A DNA stretch of 64,000 nucleotides from Verrucomicrobium sp. BvORR034 (GTDB taxonomy: Bacteria > Verrucomicrobiota > Verrucomicrobiia > Verrucomicrobiales > Verrucomicrobiaceae). The stretch is from NCBI RefSeq assembly GCF_000739635.1, contig NZ_BATQ01000067.1, positions 62,001 to 126,000 on the forward strand, written 5' to 3'. Under the pieces are notes generated by a model. It was given only the letters and a program-made list of their open reading frames with translations. It was not told where the DNA came from and made no database searches. The translations under genes were made by a program, and so were the position numbers. Positions 41,293 to 51,828 of this stretch are shown in pieces (within the stretch, counting starts at the first letter, position 1; each line of letters opens with the position of its first letter).

Positions 41293-44200
41293 TCACGGGG
41301 CGAACTGCTTGCGCTGGATGACGCGGAAGCGGTAGTGGTCGTCCAGGGCGGCGGAGGAGTTGCCGGGGTTGGTGATGAAGTTGGGCAGACCGGTGATGTT
41401 GGGATCGAGGTAGCGCTCCAGGATAGCGGAGCCGCGATAGTCGCTGGAGATCGTGTCCCGGGTCTCGTCCCACCGGCTGGCGCTGGTGGAGCGGGACTTG
41501 CGGAGTGCCTGCACGCGATAGTGCACCTGGAAGACATTTGACCGCGTGGTGAGGCGCGGGTAGAGCTGGTTGTACGGCGACTCACGCGTGTTGTCGCCGG
41601 TGAGCTCCATGCCATCCTTCTGGGTGTTCAGGGCGCCGTTCCACCAGTCTGTCATTTCCTCGTACTGTGGATTGCGTGAAGGCTTGCCGCCTGCAGCGGT
41701 GCTGTAGGTGCGGCCCGGGATCATCTGGGGCACGAGGAAGACCTCGCAGATCTCCGAGGCGGAGCGGAACACGTCCTTCTGGGTGTTGAACCGGTGGGTG
41801 AAGGCCTTGAGTGTCTCCGTCACATTCACGTCATAGCTGGTCTCGAACTTCATCCAGTGGCCGGAAGACTTGTAGCACTCCTCCACGCCATTGGTGATGT
41901 CGCGATAGTTGGTCCGGTCGCTGTTTCCCACCCACGCCAGGGAGGCGGGCATGGCTCGTACCCTCACGCTGCGCAGGGCCGCATGCAGCGCGGTGGCCCG
42001 TTGCAAGTAGGTGAAGGGCAGCATCTGGTGGTTCATGTTCACCTTGCCCGCGGTGGAGAAGGGCTCGCTGATGGCGTAGGGCTCCACGATGGGCATCCAG
42101 AAGGAGTCCAGAAGCAGGTGGTCCCGCGGCAGCGTGAAACCGAAGTGATCTGCTGCGACAGGCTGCTGAAGCGCCAGGGTGCTGCGGGAGTGGGGGTTGG
42201 GGCAGAACAGGAGCGTCTGCCAGGGGCGGGAGACGGGGGTGGTGGCATTCCCAAGCACACCACTGGGCAGCGAGCCAAAAGCCACGGCAGAGGCGATCTG
42301 CCGGTTGGGGGAGTAGGCCTTGCCGCTGTCCTCGGCGAATCCGCCACGCTCGAAGTACTTGTTGGCACTGCCATCGTAGCCGCCTTCATCCGGCTTGTTG
42401 ATGTAAGCGCCGTCCTCCACCCGGCCGATGCCGTTGTCCCAGTCGCCCGGACGGTTCAAGGAATTGTAGGCCCCGTTGAGCTTGATGGGGCCCGCAGGCT
42501 GGCAGTCCTGCCAGTAGAAGACGTCCCTCAGCAGACCATAGGGCTTGGTGCTGGAGAGGTTGGGGGAGGAGCCGGTCCACTCCCAACCGGCCGTCTGCCA
42601 GGAGTGCTGGGCTCCATCGGCAATGCTGTCGAAGTAGCCCGGTGCGACGATGTTGGGGTGGCCGTAGTGGCCGGTATGGGTCTTGGAGGCGAGACGCAAG
42701 CTCTGGGCCTCGTACACGAAGCTGCCTTTGGTACCGTCGGCATCGTAGAAGTATTCTGGATGGGGCTTGAAGTGGTCGGCTGTCACCAACGCCTTGGCGG
42801 TGATGATGCGGTAGTCTCCGCCGCTGGGAGAGGTGGGGGAGGAATTGACGACGACGGAGCGAATGACGTCGCCGGGGCGGGTCACTTCTGACTGGAAGCT
42901 CCCCTGGTCGATGCGGCGCTGCAGCCCCATGAGCGGCGTATCCTTCCACTCACCGAGATAGAGTCGAGGGGTGCGCAACTTCACGGTGGGGAACCGCATC
43001 TTGATCGTCTGAAGAGGAGTGTCATTGGGGCCAGGTGCAGGACCATACCCGGAGTAGATCTTGATCGTGATCTCCTGGTTCGATCCGTCATCGCCGGGAC
43101 TACCGGGAAAGGTGAAGGTGCCCTGGTTGGGGTCCACGGGGATTTCCCGGCCGATGAAGGGGTAGCAATTGCCCTCGTTGGGCGAGCCCACAAACTCGCG
43201 GGGCAGTTTGTCCATGATGATCGCCTGCAGTCCGGTGTAGGAGGTCATGTGGGCATTTTCATCGGTGCTCCCATTGGAGCGCTCCGTGCGAAGGGTGTTC
43301 AACGTGCCGATGTCGGCGAACATTGCGGTGGTGCCATTGACCTTCCAGGTCTCCAGCCCCTCGATCCGGTAGCGGATGTTGGCGCTGTAGGGAGGCATGC
43401 CCACCACCGGGGTGAAGGGCTGGATCATGAGGTAGGGCCGCATCTTGACGGTTCGGTCTGCCCACTTCTGCCCCGGGCCGTCTGGCGGCGTCCAGGTGGG
43501 GCCGCTGTCAGCGTAGAGATTGGTCACGCCTTCGAACTTGGCCTTGTTCACCTCGATGGTATCGAAGCTGTCGCGCAGGACGGTGTTGTTCTTGGCCTTG
43601 ATCTCTGTGGGCATGAAGACGACGGCCACCTCCACGACGGTGGGCCAGCGGCCGAATGCCTTGAGCCCATCGGGTGGCACGGCTCCGCCATCTGGCAGGG
43701 TGCTTACCTTTGTCGGCAGGGCGGAGCATTCGCCCACCCAGCCGCCGGATGGTCTCACATAGGCCCGCGGGGGGACGTAGGCATAGCTCTTCGTGAAATC
43801 AATCGCCCCGCCAGCGCCGCGTTCCGCGTACCAGGAGTTCACCCCCCAACGTTGCAGGTCGAACATTTGCAGGAGGATCTGGTTGCGGTTCAGCTCGCCA
43901 TACTTGGTGACAAAGGTGTCGGTGCCAAAGCCGGGCACGGGTTTGGCGGTGAGGGACTGAAGGTACGAGAAGAGCTGCTGGTTGTGTTGCAGGTTGAAGT
44001 CCGCATCCGGGCTTTGCGATGAGCCTGGGTTCGAATCGGAAACCCATTTCTGGGCGCGATACCAGGCGGCGGTCTGCCCGGATGAAGTGGCTGCGAAGGC
44101 TATGAGGCGGTCTTTGGGGTTGCGGGTGTTCGGGTCCGCAAAGAGGGGCCAGAGACAAATGCGAGGCCGGTTGAAGAGATTGGTCTCTGGTGCGCGGCTG

Positions 44201-45507
44201 TGCGCCGTGAGGAAGGCGCGGGCCATGCGGATTTCATTGCCATCCACGCGGCTGGCGGAGTCATTGGGCAGGCGCTGGCCGGAGCCGTTCAGGTTCGAGG
44301 CATAAAAGAACTCATCCACGGAGGCGAAGATGCGCTCCGCCTTCACGGGAAGCCCGGTGTCCACCGTGACGGCGGTGGTTCCCGCGCGGGAGCTCTGCCC
44401 CAAGTCGCCCCAGTTGGTACGGGGCAGCATTTCGTACAGGTTTTTGAAATAATCTGTGCTGGCATAGGTGGCCTCGCCCGTGCCGGCGGTGTAGGCGGAG
44501 CTCATCTGCTGGGTGAGGCGGGTGAAGGCGGGGTCGAAGCTCTTCATCACGGTGCTCAGACAGGTCATGGCGGGATGTCCGGGGAAGCGTTGGAATTCAT
44601 TCTGGCCGGGCATGAACTTGGCCCAGTTCTGGTCCTGCCAGGAGGTGCCCACCGGCACGTCCCAGGGCACCCCTTCACTGGCGGTGTTGATGTTCACCTT
44701 GCAGGACTCGTCATCCGTCCAGAAGGCGATGCGGCCGGTGATGGGATTGGCGGTGGTGACCACGGATGAATCAAAGAGAGCCTCGCCATTCTGCTCGCCG
44801 CTGGGCACGACCAGCCGTCCGTCCTCGCACACATACATCCAGCGTACGGGCATGGGCAGCGGGTGCGAGGCGTCGGTGCCGGGGAGGGCTGAAAGGATGC
44901 GGGCACCGTCGATTCGTCCATCGCTGCTGCCGACAAGGTCAGCCACACCATCGGAGTTGGAGTCGAAGACACTCACGTCCATGATGGGGAATGTCTTCCT
45001 GAGGATGGTCTGCGTGCCGGAAGGAAGAGGGGTGACTACAGGTTCGTTGAGGTCTGTGAAGTGGGCCTTTTTGGTCTCCCATCCCGTCAGACCTGCCGCT
45101 TCCGTCGTGGAGTCAAAGGCAGCTCCGGCCACCATGGCATCCGAGGAGTAGAGCCGATAAGCCTGGATGAGGCTGGCGCGATTCGATGGGCCAGGTGCGG
45201 TGCCGAACACCCGGATCATGCCTGGCTGGGAGGTCCACGACTTGCCATCACCCAATCCGGAAGTTGCCTGCCGGATCTGGCCCATCACCACATTTACCGG
45301 TAGATCCGCCAGGGTGCGCACATCAGTGATGCGGGCGTACGATGATGAAGCGCGCGTTTCCGTGCGACTCATGGAGAGCACAGCAAGCACGAGCACCATG
45401 AGCAGCGCCAGCACGCAGAGCACGGAGATCAAGGCCATGCCTGACGAGGTTCTTTGCTGCGCCCGCATATTGCTACCAGTGGTAGTGATGGACTGCTCCA
45501 GGTTCAT
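41293..45507 (-). CDS. Verru_Chthon cassette protein A (large GspK-like component)
   Basis: A protein of 1404 aa. A hydrophobic segment near residues 24-46 has the pseudopilin-like GMALISVLCVLALLMVLVLA without a Glu5, as in GspK proteins that cap the pseudopilus tip. The long soluble part contains many Ser/Thr-Gly stretches and the Trp-rich sequence EEMTDWWNGALNTQ, with no catalytic motif recognised. It is the first and largest gene of the cassette and lies 179 bp after the PEP-CTERM protein gene. It probably forms the tip or core of a pseudopilus-like assembly; this is inference from the N-terminus and gene set. Confidence 0.85.
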   Translation of the reverse strand: MNLEQSITTTGSNMRAQQRTSSGMALISVLCVLALLMVLVLAVLSMSRTETRASSSYARITDVRTLADLPVNVVMGQIRQATSGLGDGKSWTSQPGMIRVFGTAPGPSNRASLIQAYRLYSSDAMVAGAAFDSTTEAAGLTGWETKKAHFTDLNEPVVTPLPSGTQTILRKTFPIMDVSVFDSNSDGVADLVGSSDGRIDGARILSALPGTDASHPLPMPVRWMYVCEDGRLVVPSGEQNGEALFDSSVVTTANPITGRIAFWTDDESCKVNINTASEGVPWDVPVGTSWQDQNWAKFMPGQNEFQRFPGHPAMTCLSTVMKSFDPAFTRLTQQMSSAYTAGTGEATYASTDYFKNLYEMLPRTNWGDLGQSSRAGTTAVTVDTGLPVKAERIFASVDEFFYASNLNGSGQRLPNDSASRVDGNEIRMARAFLTAHSRAPETNLFNRPRICLWPLFADPNTRNPKDRLIAFAATSSGQTAAWYRAQKWVSDSNPGSSQSPDADFNLQHNQQLFSYLQSLTAKPVPGFGTDTFVTKYGELNRNQILLQMFDLQRWGVNSWYAERGAGGAIDFTKSYAYVPPRAYVRPSGGWVGECSALPTKVSTLPDGGAVPPDGLKAFGRWPTVVEVAVVFMPTEIKAKNNTVLRDSFDTIEVNKAKFEGVTNLYADSGPTWTPPDGPGQKWADRTVKMRPYLMIQPFTPVVGMPPYSANIRYRIEGLETWKVNGTTAMFADIGTLNTLRTERSNGSTDENAHMTSYTGLQAIIMDKLPREFVGSPNEGNCYPFIGREIPVDPNQGTFTFPGSPGDDGSNQEITIKIYSGYGPAPGPNDTPLQTIKMRFPTVKLRTPRLYLGEWKDTPLMGLQRRIDQGSFQSEVTRPGDVIRSVVVNSSPTSPSGGDYRIITAKALVTADHFKPHPEYFYDADGTKGSFVYEAQSLRLASKTHTGHYGHPNIVAPGYFDSIADGAQHSWQTAGWEWTGSSPNLSSTKPYGLLRDVFYWQDCQPAGPIKLNGAYNSLNRPGDWDNGIGRVEDGAYINKPDEGGYDGSANKYFERGGFAEDSGKAYSPNRQIASAVAFGSLPSGVLGNATTPVSRPWQTLLFCPNPHSRSTLALQQPVAADHFGFTLPRDHLLLDSFWMPIVEPYAISEPFSTAGKVNMNHQMLPFTYLQRATALHAALRSVRVRAMPASLAWVGNSDRTNYRDITNGVEECYKSSGHWMKFETSYDVNVTETLKAFTHRFNTQKDVFRSASEICEVFLVPQMIPGRTYSTAAGGKPSRNPQYEEMTDWWNGALNTQKDGMELTGDNTRESPYNQLYPRLTTRSNVFQVHYRVQALRKSRSTSASRWDETRDTISSDYRGSAILERYLDPNITGLPNFITNPGNSSAALDDHYRFRVIQRKQFAP

Positions 45508-45686
45508 AAAAAATGAAACGCGGTGTGTACGATGTAATGACGAATCGAAACTCGATTCAAGACTTAAATCTCAAAAGTGTGCCGCTTGTGCTTCAGCCAT
45601 CAGTGCATGAGGGGGTGGGCCGGCCGTGCCGGTCTCCACCCGCCCGATAGACCGGGGGATGAACGATGTGGGTATGATGAAATAAT

Positions 45687-48600
45687 CTATCCGATCAGAC
45701 GATGGCGGGGATCACGACGTCGCCGTTGCAAAGCGATGCTGCCAAGCGCAGCGAGCAAAAGGGTGCTGACAAGCGGCTCTGGCACGGTGGCAATGAGTAC
45801 GATGTCATTACCACCATACAGGGAGTCGCTGCCGAAGTTCGCATCATAGAAGAGGGCGAAGTCCACGCCATCCACGGTCACCTTGTAGCCCAGGTGAAAA
45901 GGAGCCTCCTCTGCGGTGTAGAGAATGCCGGTCCAGTCCCAGACCTCGCTGTTGGCGAAGGTTCCGTTGATGGTCCACGTGCCGCCGTTGGTGCCGATCC
46001 AGTAGCGGGTGTTGTCTTCCCGGTCGTCGAAGGTGCCTTGAAACACACCCGAAAGGTTGACCTCTGAACCCAAGGTCAGCCCGCTGCCCGCGGCCATGCG
46101 GTCTGAGGCACCCACGCCGCCGCCGAGATGAGTGCCGAGCTGGACGAAGTAGCTGCTGCCCTGGGCGAAGTTGACCGTGTTGGTGAAGGTGATGGTGCCC
46201 ATCCCGTAGCCATTGGTCTTGGCATCATTCCCCGGTGACAGGGTGCCATTGATGATGATCTGACCGGCGGCAGTGCCGGTGCCTCCGAGAGTGGCGCCGC
46301 TGGCCACCGTGACCTTGGAGTTGGCCAGCGCTCCGGTGAGCAACAGAGCTCCAGCATTCACGTTGGTATCGCCCGTGTAGCTGCTGGTGCCGCCCAGTTT
46401 CCAGATGCCGATGCCGGTCTTGTTCACCGTCGTGGTGCCGCCCGTCTCGGTGATGGCCATGTTAAAGGTGTTGTTTCCTTGGTTCGTGCCGGTGAAGGTG
46501 AGCTGACGGCTGCCGCCGTTTTCGAAGAAGTCTGGAGAACTGCCACGAGTGAAGGAGAGGGTGGCGTCGATGTTGGAGCCGGAGGCGTCGATGAACGCCC
46601 CGCCTGTGGTGCTCACCCGGATGGCGCGATCGGTGGTCTGGGCGGTGCTGCCCGTGTACTGCAAAGTGCCGCCACGGAAGATGAGGCCCACGTCGCTGGC
46701 GGCGTTGTCTGCCGCACGGTTGCCGATGCTGCTGTTTTCCCCAAGGTTGCCGATCTTGGCGATGTTCAGAATGCCCTGGGCCAGCACGGTGAACCCGCCG
46801 TAGGTGCTGTTCGTTCCGGTCAGGTACTGGGTGCCCGTTCCGGTTTTGATGAGGTCGTCCGCCTTGGTGGCACCCGAGCCGGTGATCACACCAGCAAAGG
46901 TGCCGTCACGATTGCCGCCGCCTAGGGTGAGGGCAAAGGTCTGAAGATCGACTTTGCCACCCGTGGACCCACCGCCGCCCAGAGCTCCGATGGTTTCGTT
47001 GGCGTCGAGGCGAAGGGTGGCGGTGGCTTCATCCGCCAGGTTGACGAGGCTGCTGTTGCCGATGCCAAAGCCCCGTGTGGCCAGGATGCCCTGATTGATG
47101 TTGGTGTCACCACTGTAGGTGCTCTCAGAGGAGGTGCCGCTTCCGTTGGTCAGGATCCAGGTGCCAATGCCGGTCTTGTTCAGTGTGGTCTTGCCGCTCG
47201 TGACATTCTGGTCGGTGAGCAGGAGGTTGAACGTGTTGTTTCCTTGATTGGTGCCGGTGAGGGTAAGCTGGCGGGCACCGGCGTTTTCGTACAGGTCGGC
47301 CGAGGAGACCGCGGTAAAGCTGAGAGTGGCCTCAGGAGTGGATCCCGAAGCATCGATGTAGGCTCCGCCCGTGGTGCTGATGCGGATACCGCGATTGGTG
47401 CTCTGGGCGGTGCTGCCAGTGTATTGCAAGATGCCACCCCGGAACAGGATGCCGATACGATCTGTGCCCGAGGGACCCTCTGTGGCGAGGCGGGCTCCCA
47501 GGCTGCCAGCCACTCCGTAGTCCGAGAGGGAGGCCACATTGAGAGTCCCGCCCTGAAGAATGGTGGTGCCGGTGTAGGTGTTGTTCGTGTTGGCGATGTA
47601 CCAGGTGCCCGCACCCGTTTTCTGCAGGCTGGTCTTGTTCGTGTCCTGGTCCGTGAGTTGCAGGTGGAACTCGTTTTGGCCTGCGTTCGTGCCCGTCAGG
47701 GTGAAGGTGCGAGCGCCGGTGCCTTCGAAGAGGTCGGGGGAACTGGTGGCGGTGAACTTGACGGTCGCGCTGAGCGTGGAGCCGGAGGCGTCGATGGTGC
47801 CGCCAGCGGTGCCAATGCGCAGAGCGCGATTGGTGGACTGGGCTGTGGCCCCGACGTATTGCAAGATGCCACCGCGAAACACCAGGCCCACATCGCCTGC
47901 GGCATCTGCAGCGCGATTGCCCAGGCTGCTGGTGGCACCGTAGTCGGCGAGCTTTGCCACGCCCAGGATGCCAGCTTCAAGATAGGTGATGCCTGTGTAG
48001 CTGGAGCCGGTGTTGCCCAGATGGATCGTGCCTGCGCCCGATTTGATCACGCTACCGCTGCCGCTGATGGCGACACTGAGGGTCTCTGCCACTGCGGTGG
48101 TGTTCGTGTGTTGGAGATTCAGCGTGGCGTTGTTGACGATGGCGCTGGCCCAGTGGGTGATGGCCCGGGTGTTGTTGTAGTACACCGCCCCATTCGTGCG
48201 AATCACGAGCGTGCCGCCGCTGATGGTGGTGGTGCCGGTGTGAATGAGAGCACCTTCCAAAATCTGGGTGCCCGTACCTTTCTTTTCGAGTGAGAGGGCG
48301 CTGGTGGTCCCGCCATTGCGCACGATCCCGCCGTTAAAGTGGTAGGAATTCGATCCGGCCACATCAAGAATGAGCGTGGAAGGCCGGTTGGTGCCGGATT
48401 CCGTGGCCTGGACGAGCGTGGTGCTGCCGGTGGCCTGGAGGCCGCCAATGGTCTCGGTGCGGCCTTCCAGGATGAGCTTGGCGCCGTTGGCGAGGGTCAC
48501 GATGGCTGTGTTGGCGATCTGCTCGTCATTGGCCAGGATGATGTTCGCTCCGTGGGCGGTGGCGGAGATGTTGCCTGCGATGGCGTTCACCCCCGCTGAT

Positions 48601-49211
48601 TTGGCGAGGATGAGGGCTCCAGCAGAGAGGGTGGTGGTGCCGGTGTAAGTGTTGGCAGCTGTACCCGTGAACCGAAAGCCGGCAGTATAGTCGCCGGCGG
48701 CGCTGGAAAGATTCAGGTTGAAGTTCCCACTGATGGGACCGTTGACCACCAGTGCCCGCCCGGTGCCCACCGTCCAGGTCTGGTCGGCGTCGAGAGCGAT
48801 GGCATGGTTCAAGGTAACGCTGTGGGACCCGGCTTCCACCACAATGCCGCTGGCACCGAGGGTGAGCACCTTGCTCCCGCCGTCATTGATGACAAAAGTG
48901 GAGGGCGTGGTGACCGCGGCGAAATTCAAGCCCAGCAGCGAGACATTCTCTGCCAGCGTGAGAGTGGTGGGGACGCCATTGCCGAACTGCCCGACATCTG
49001 CCGATGTGGGAGCGATGGGTGAACTGCTGCCATCCACCCAGTCGGTCGCAGTCTGGGTGATGTTCGCCGTACCGTTCTTGAGCACGGTGGCCGCAGGCAG
49101 CGCGAGCGCTGTGCCAAGCAAGACCACGAGACCTGCCGCCAGGGAGAGGGCGCGCGTGCGGAGGCGGGCTGTGAAGGAAGGGAAGCTGGCTGCGGAGATG
49201 GGGAGAGCCAT
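45687..49211 (-). CDS. Autotransporter-repeat, PEP-CTERM surface protein
   Basis: A protein of 1174 aa with a signal-like N-terminus (ALSLAAGLVVLLGTALALPA). It is built of beta-rich autotransporter-associated strand repeats such as TYTGTTTLSAGALILAKSAG. Three larger repeats of about 140-155 aa occur at roughly residues 405-545, 547-700 and 805-960, each containing FRGGILQYTGSTAQSTNR or similar and TLTGTNQGNNTFNLLL. The C-terminus has PEP, a hydrophobic helix and an Arg-rich end (ATVPEPLVSTLLLAALGS), which is a PEP-CTERM sorting signal. It is predicted to be exported and anchored or shed at the surface. Its location between the FecR gene and cassette A suggests it is a client of that assembly. 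Confidence 0.88.
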   Translation of the reverse strand: MALPISAASFPSFTARLRTRALSLAAGLVVLLGTALALPAATVLKNGTANITQTATDWVDGSSSPIAPTSADVGQFGNGVPTTLTLAENVSLLGLNFAAVTTPSTFVINDGGSKVLTLGASGIVVEAGSHSVTLNHAIALDADQTWTVGTGRALVVNGPISGNFNLNLSSAAGDYTAGFRFTGTAANTYTGTTTLSAGALILAKSAGVNAIAGNISATAHGANIILANDEQIANTAIVTLANGAKLILEGRTETIGGLQATGSTTLVQATESGTNRPSTLILDVAGSNSYHFNGGIVRNGGTTSALSLEKKGTGTQILEGALIHTGTTTISGGTLVIRTNGAVYYNNTRAITHWASAIVNNATLNLQHTNTTAVAETLSVAISGSGSVIKSGAGTIHLGNTGSSYTGITYLEAGILGVAKLADYGATSSLGNRAADAAGDVGLVFRGGILQYVGATAQSTNRALRIGTAGGTIDASGSTLSATVKFTATSSPDLFEGTGARTFTLTGTNAGQNEFHLQLTDQDTNKTSLQKTGAGTWYIANTNNTYTGTTILQGGTLNVASLSDYGVAGSLGARLATEGPSGTDRIGILFRGGILQYTGSTAQSTNRGIRISTTGGAYIDASGSTPEATLSFTAVSSADLYENAGARQLTLTGTNQGNNTFNLLLTDQNVTSGKTTLNKTGIGTWILTNGSGTSSESTYSGDTNINQGILATRGFGIGNSSLVNLADEATATLRLDANETIGALGGGGSTGGKVDLQTFALTLGGGNRDGTFAGVITGSGATKADDLIKTGTGTQYLTGTNSTYGGFTVLAQGILNIAKIGNLGENSSIGNRAADNAASDVGLIFRGGTLQYTGSTAQTTDRAIRVSTTGGAFIDASGSNIDATLSFTRGSSPDFFENGGSRQLTFTGTNQGNNTFNMAITETGGTTTVNKTGIGIWKLGGTSSYTGDTNVNAGALLLTGALANSKVTVASGATLGGTGTAAGQIIINGTLSPGNDAKTNGYGMGTITFTNTVNFAQGSSYFVQLGTHLGGGVGASDRMAAGSGLTLGSEVNLSGVFQGTFDDREDNTRYWIGTNGGTWTINGTFANSEVWDWTGILYTAEEAPFHLGYKVTVDGVDFALFYDANFGSDSLYGGNDIVLIATVPEPLVSTLLLAALGSIALQRRRRDPRHRLIG

Positions 49212-49259
49212 GAGGGTGAGGAGCCAAAAGGAAGAGGTACCGCGGGGTGAGCGCGGCGG

Positions 49260-50891
49260 TTATTGGGACGAACTTGAAGCGGGGGCGGGAGTGCTGTCGT
49301 CCAGTCTGAAAACGGGGAGGTTCTGCCACTCGAGCTGGAAGCCGTCGCGGGATTCGGAAAAGGCCTTGATGTGAGCCCGGTCTTCCGTGCTCAGACGGCG
49401 GGTCACGAAGGGGGGCAGGATGGGGGAGCCGTCGCTCCGCACGTTGTAGGCTGTGCGGCGGTTCTCCACCATGAGGAGCCCGCCCATCTGGGTGCCCACC
49501 CGTTCCCCCACGACAATGTCAATCCGCGTCGGGCCGTTCAGAGCCACCCACTTGCCGGCATGGGCCTTGCCATTGAGCACCGCCTGGGTGCCAAAGGGCT
49601 GGCGCAATTCGCCATCGGGGTGTGGCTCGCCAGCGTTGATCATCTCATCACGTGAGCCGTCCAACACTGGTTGTCCGTTGATGTACACCGCCAGGGCGTC
49701 ATCGAAGTAGCCGACAAAACGCCATTCCCCACTGGTGGGCGGCGTCACCACACCGCTGTAGTGGGCGACCCAGCCTGTGGGTTGCATGGATTGCTCCGCC
49801 CCCAGTGTCCAGGGGGCGAGATCAGCCTCCTCCACTGGCATGGCCAGGTAGGCGAAGCGCCGCTGGAGTGGCGGCACACGGAAATAACCTTGCACCTCCC
49901 CGGCCGGGAATCCCGCCGCGCCGAGTGCCTTCACCTTTTTGAAATAACGTCCGGAGTCAAAAGGGATGTCCTGCTTCTGCGGATCCTGCTTGAAGTCATA
50001 GACGACCCCTGGCAGGCCGGCTCCGTTGCCCAGATTGCAGAAGTCGCCATGAGCGGTGCGCGGGCTGGGCGTGTCGGGCGTGGCCGAGACGGGGACCTGC
50101 TGGTCCATGGTATTGCGCAGTTGCTGCACCGTCTCTGGCTGGGTGAAGAACTGGCGGCGACCGCCAGTTACGGCCCCTGGGGGCGAGCCATCGCCCGGCA
50201 TGGTCAGGGCCTCGCCCTTGGTGAGGTTGCGATGACTGCCCTGACGTTTGGGGGTGACCACCACCGCTCCCAGGTACACCTGCACCTCCGCGGAACCGTC
50301 GGCATCCACGTCCACGCCGAACTCGGTGCCATAGTCGACGATCTTGCCCGCCGGAGTCACCACGGTGAAACCTTTGCCCTCGGGCGAGACCATGGCCAGG
50401 ACCCGGCCGTGATCGAGCCGCAGTTCCTGCGCTGAAGTGAACCGGAAGGTGGCCGGACCTTCCACAATGACGCGGTTGCCCGTGGCGGTTTGGAAGCCCA
50501 CGGCACCCGATTGGACGTGCTGCATCTTTCCTCGTACCTCAGTGGGGCCGCTCCATTCCGTTCCCTGTGAGGTGATGACGGTGGCAAAGGGCGCACGATC
50601 ATCCTGGGTCATCCACCAACCCAATGCGGAGATCAGGACCAGGGCGGTGGCGATGGTGGTGCCAATCCAGGTCAGGCGCTTGTTCCTGACGGCGCGGGCC
50701 CGTCTTTCCTCGCGGGTGCCCGCTGCTGCCACGGCCAGGGCGGAGTCCAGGTTGAGCATCGCGGCGAAGTCCCGTCGTGCCGCGGGATCATGGCGCAGGC
50801 GCTCATTTAGCAGTCGGCGGTCATCAGCGTTTAGCTGGCCGGCGAGGTAGCGGCCCAGCAGGGCATCCCAGGGGTCGTTGGGCCGGTTCAT
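49260..50891 (-). CDS. FecR-type anti-sigma/regulatory protein with C-terminal PA14-like domain
   Basis: A protein of about 543 aa from the ATG 50889-50891, overlapping the sigma gene by 4 bp (ATGA). Residues about 1-65 form a cytoplasmic anti-sigma-like helical part ([20 protein letters not shown]). A membrane segment lies at about 72-95 ([20 protein letters not shown]). Residues about 105-225 form a FecR domain ([30 protein letters not shown]). Residues about 350-500 contain a PA14-like region ([20 protein letters not shown]) that may bind carbohydrate. It would hold the adjacent sigma factor inactive and respond to a surface signal. Confidence 0.85.
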   Translation of the reverse strand: MNRPNDPWDALLGRYLAGQLNADDRRLLNERLRHDPAARRDFAAMLNLDSALAVAAAGTREERRARAVRNKRLTWIGTTIATALVLISALGWWMTQDDRAPFATVITSQGTEWSGPTEVRGKMQHVQSGAVGFQTATGNRVIVEGPATFRFTSAQELRLDHGRVLAMVSPEGKGFTVVTPAGKIVDYGTEFGVDVDADGSAEVQVYLGAVVVTPKRQGSHRNLTKGEALTMPGDGSPPGAVTGGRRQFFTQPETVQQLRNTMDQQVPVSATPDTPSPRTAHGDFCNLGNGAGLPGVVYDFKQDPQKQDIPFDSGRYFKKVKALGAAGFPAGEVQGYFRVPPLQRRFAYLAMPVEEADLAPWTLGAEQSMQPTGWVAHYSGVVTPPTSGEWRFVGYFDDALAVYINGQPVLDGSRDEMINAGEPHPDGELRQPFGTQAVLNGKAHAGKWVALNGPTRIDIVVGERVGTQMGGLLMVENRRTAYNVRSDGSPILPPFVTRRLSTEDRAHIKAFSESRDGFQLEWQNLPVFRLDDSTPAPASSSSQ

Positions 50892-51421
50892 GACCAGACC
50901 CTCCCCATGGGGCCACGTTGAATGCACTCCAGCAGGAGGCGTCGCACCCGGTGGAGCCATTGATAAAAGCCCGCCACCGTACGCCCGCTCTGCTGGGCGA
51001 CGGTCTGAATGGAGACGCCCTCTTCATAGGCCAGCATGAGAAGATCCCGCTGACCAGCGTTCATCTTCGCCAGGCAGCCTTCCAGGGCCTGGCGCTGCAG
51101 GTGCAGGCGAGGCTCGTCCTGAACCGTTTCTTCGGCGAGCCGCTCCAGGACATCGTCGTCCAGCACGAGGCGGTCGCGGCCCTTGTCCCTGCGCCAGGAA
51201 AGCACCTCGTAGCGGGCGATGCCAAAGGCCCAAGCTCGGAAGTCGCCGTTCTCACGGAAAGTACCGAACTTTTCCCAGAGCACCACTGCGACCTCCTGCA
51301 TCACGTCATCCGCATCGGCACGGGAGGGCACCAACCGCCGGACGTAAGCCCGGATGGCCATCTCGTGCGCGGTAAACACCCGCAGGAATCGGGTATGCCG
51401 CTCTGTTTCACCAGGTAACAT
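50888..51421 (-). CDS. ECF-type RNA polymerase sigma factor (Rhodopirellula/Verrucomicrobium family)
   Basis: A protein of 177 aa. Region 2 is visible as [14 protein letters not shown] and [20 protein letters not shown]. Region 4 is [20 protein letters not shown] followed by [18 protein letters not shown]. Size and sequence style match the ECF sigma factors typical of Planctomycetes and Verrucomicrobia. It is first in the minus-strand order, and its stop overlaps the FecR gene start by 4 bp, a classic sigma/anti-sigma pair. The target promoter is probably its own operon: FecR, the PEP-CTERM protein and the pseudopilin-like cassette. Confidence 0.9.
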   Translation of the reverse strand: MLPGETERHTRFLRVFTAHEMAIRAYVRRLVPSRADADDVMQEVAVVLWEKFGTFRENGDFRAWAFGIARYEVLSWRRDKGRDRLVLDDDVLERLAEETVQDEPRLHLQRQALEGCLAKMNAGQRDLLMLAYEEGVSIQTVAQQSGRTVAGFYQWLHRVRRLLLECIQRGPMGRVWS

Positions 51422-51828
51422 GAGAAAGGGGATATGGAGTGATCTCCACCTGCGGACTTTTTTTAACGGTAAAAAACAAAAAAGTTTTGGGTGAGAGGGT
51501 GCGACCCACTGCGCTGGAGACGCCAGACATGAATGCCGGCGCAGGCTTGTCCGTGCCCACTGTGGTCAAGGATCGTGGGACGTTTGATGCGTGAGCGGGG
51601 CTGGGAACCCCCGCCTCCTGTACCCGGAAACAAGCTTCAAGGTGACAAGGCCGCAGAGTAAAGGAGGCGCGGTCTCCGGCCCCGCGGTCTGTGGGGGGGC
51701 GGAGCGGGAAGAGGATCGAGAGGCGCTTGATGCGTGAGCCGGTTGGCACAACCGGACTACGCCTGCTGAGTTTTTCAGGAGCCGTCTGGATACGTTAGAC
51801 GGAGTTATGGCCGTCGAGGGAATCTGAA
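51422..51828. other. Gene-free region upstream of the sigma operon
   Basis: About 407 bp without a convincing gene. It holds the second copy of the 20-bp dispersed repeat (51575-51594), a GCGGGG-CTGGGAAC-CCCCGC hairpin right after it, and a partial third copy (51727-51737) followed by a CCGGTTG-GCA-CAACCGG hairpin. The promoter for the sigma operon on the minus strand must lie here. Confidence 0.55.
51575..51594 (+). repeat. 20-bp dispersed repeat, copy 2
   Basis: Identical to 16771-16790. It is followed by a GC-rich hairpin. A shorter copy (11 bp) lies at 51727-51737. Confidence 0.7.
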
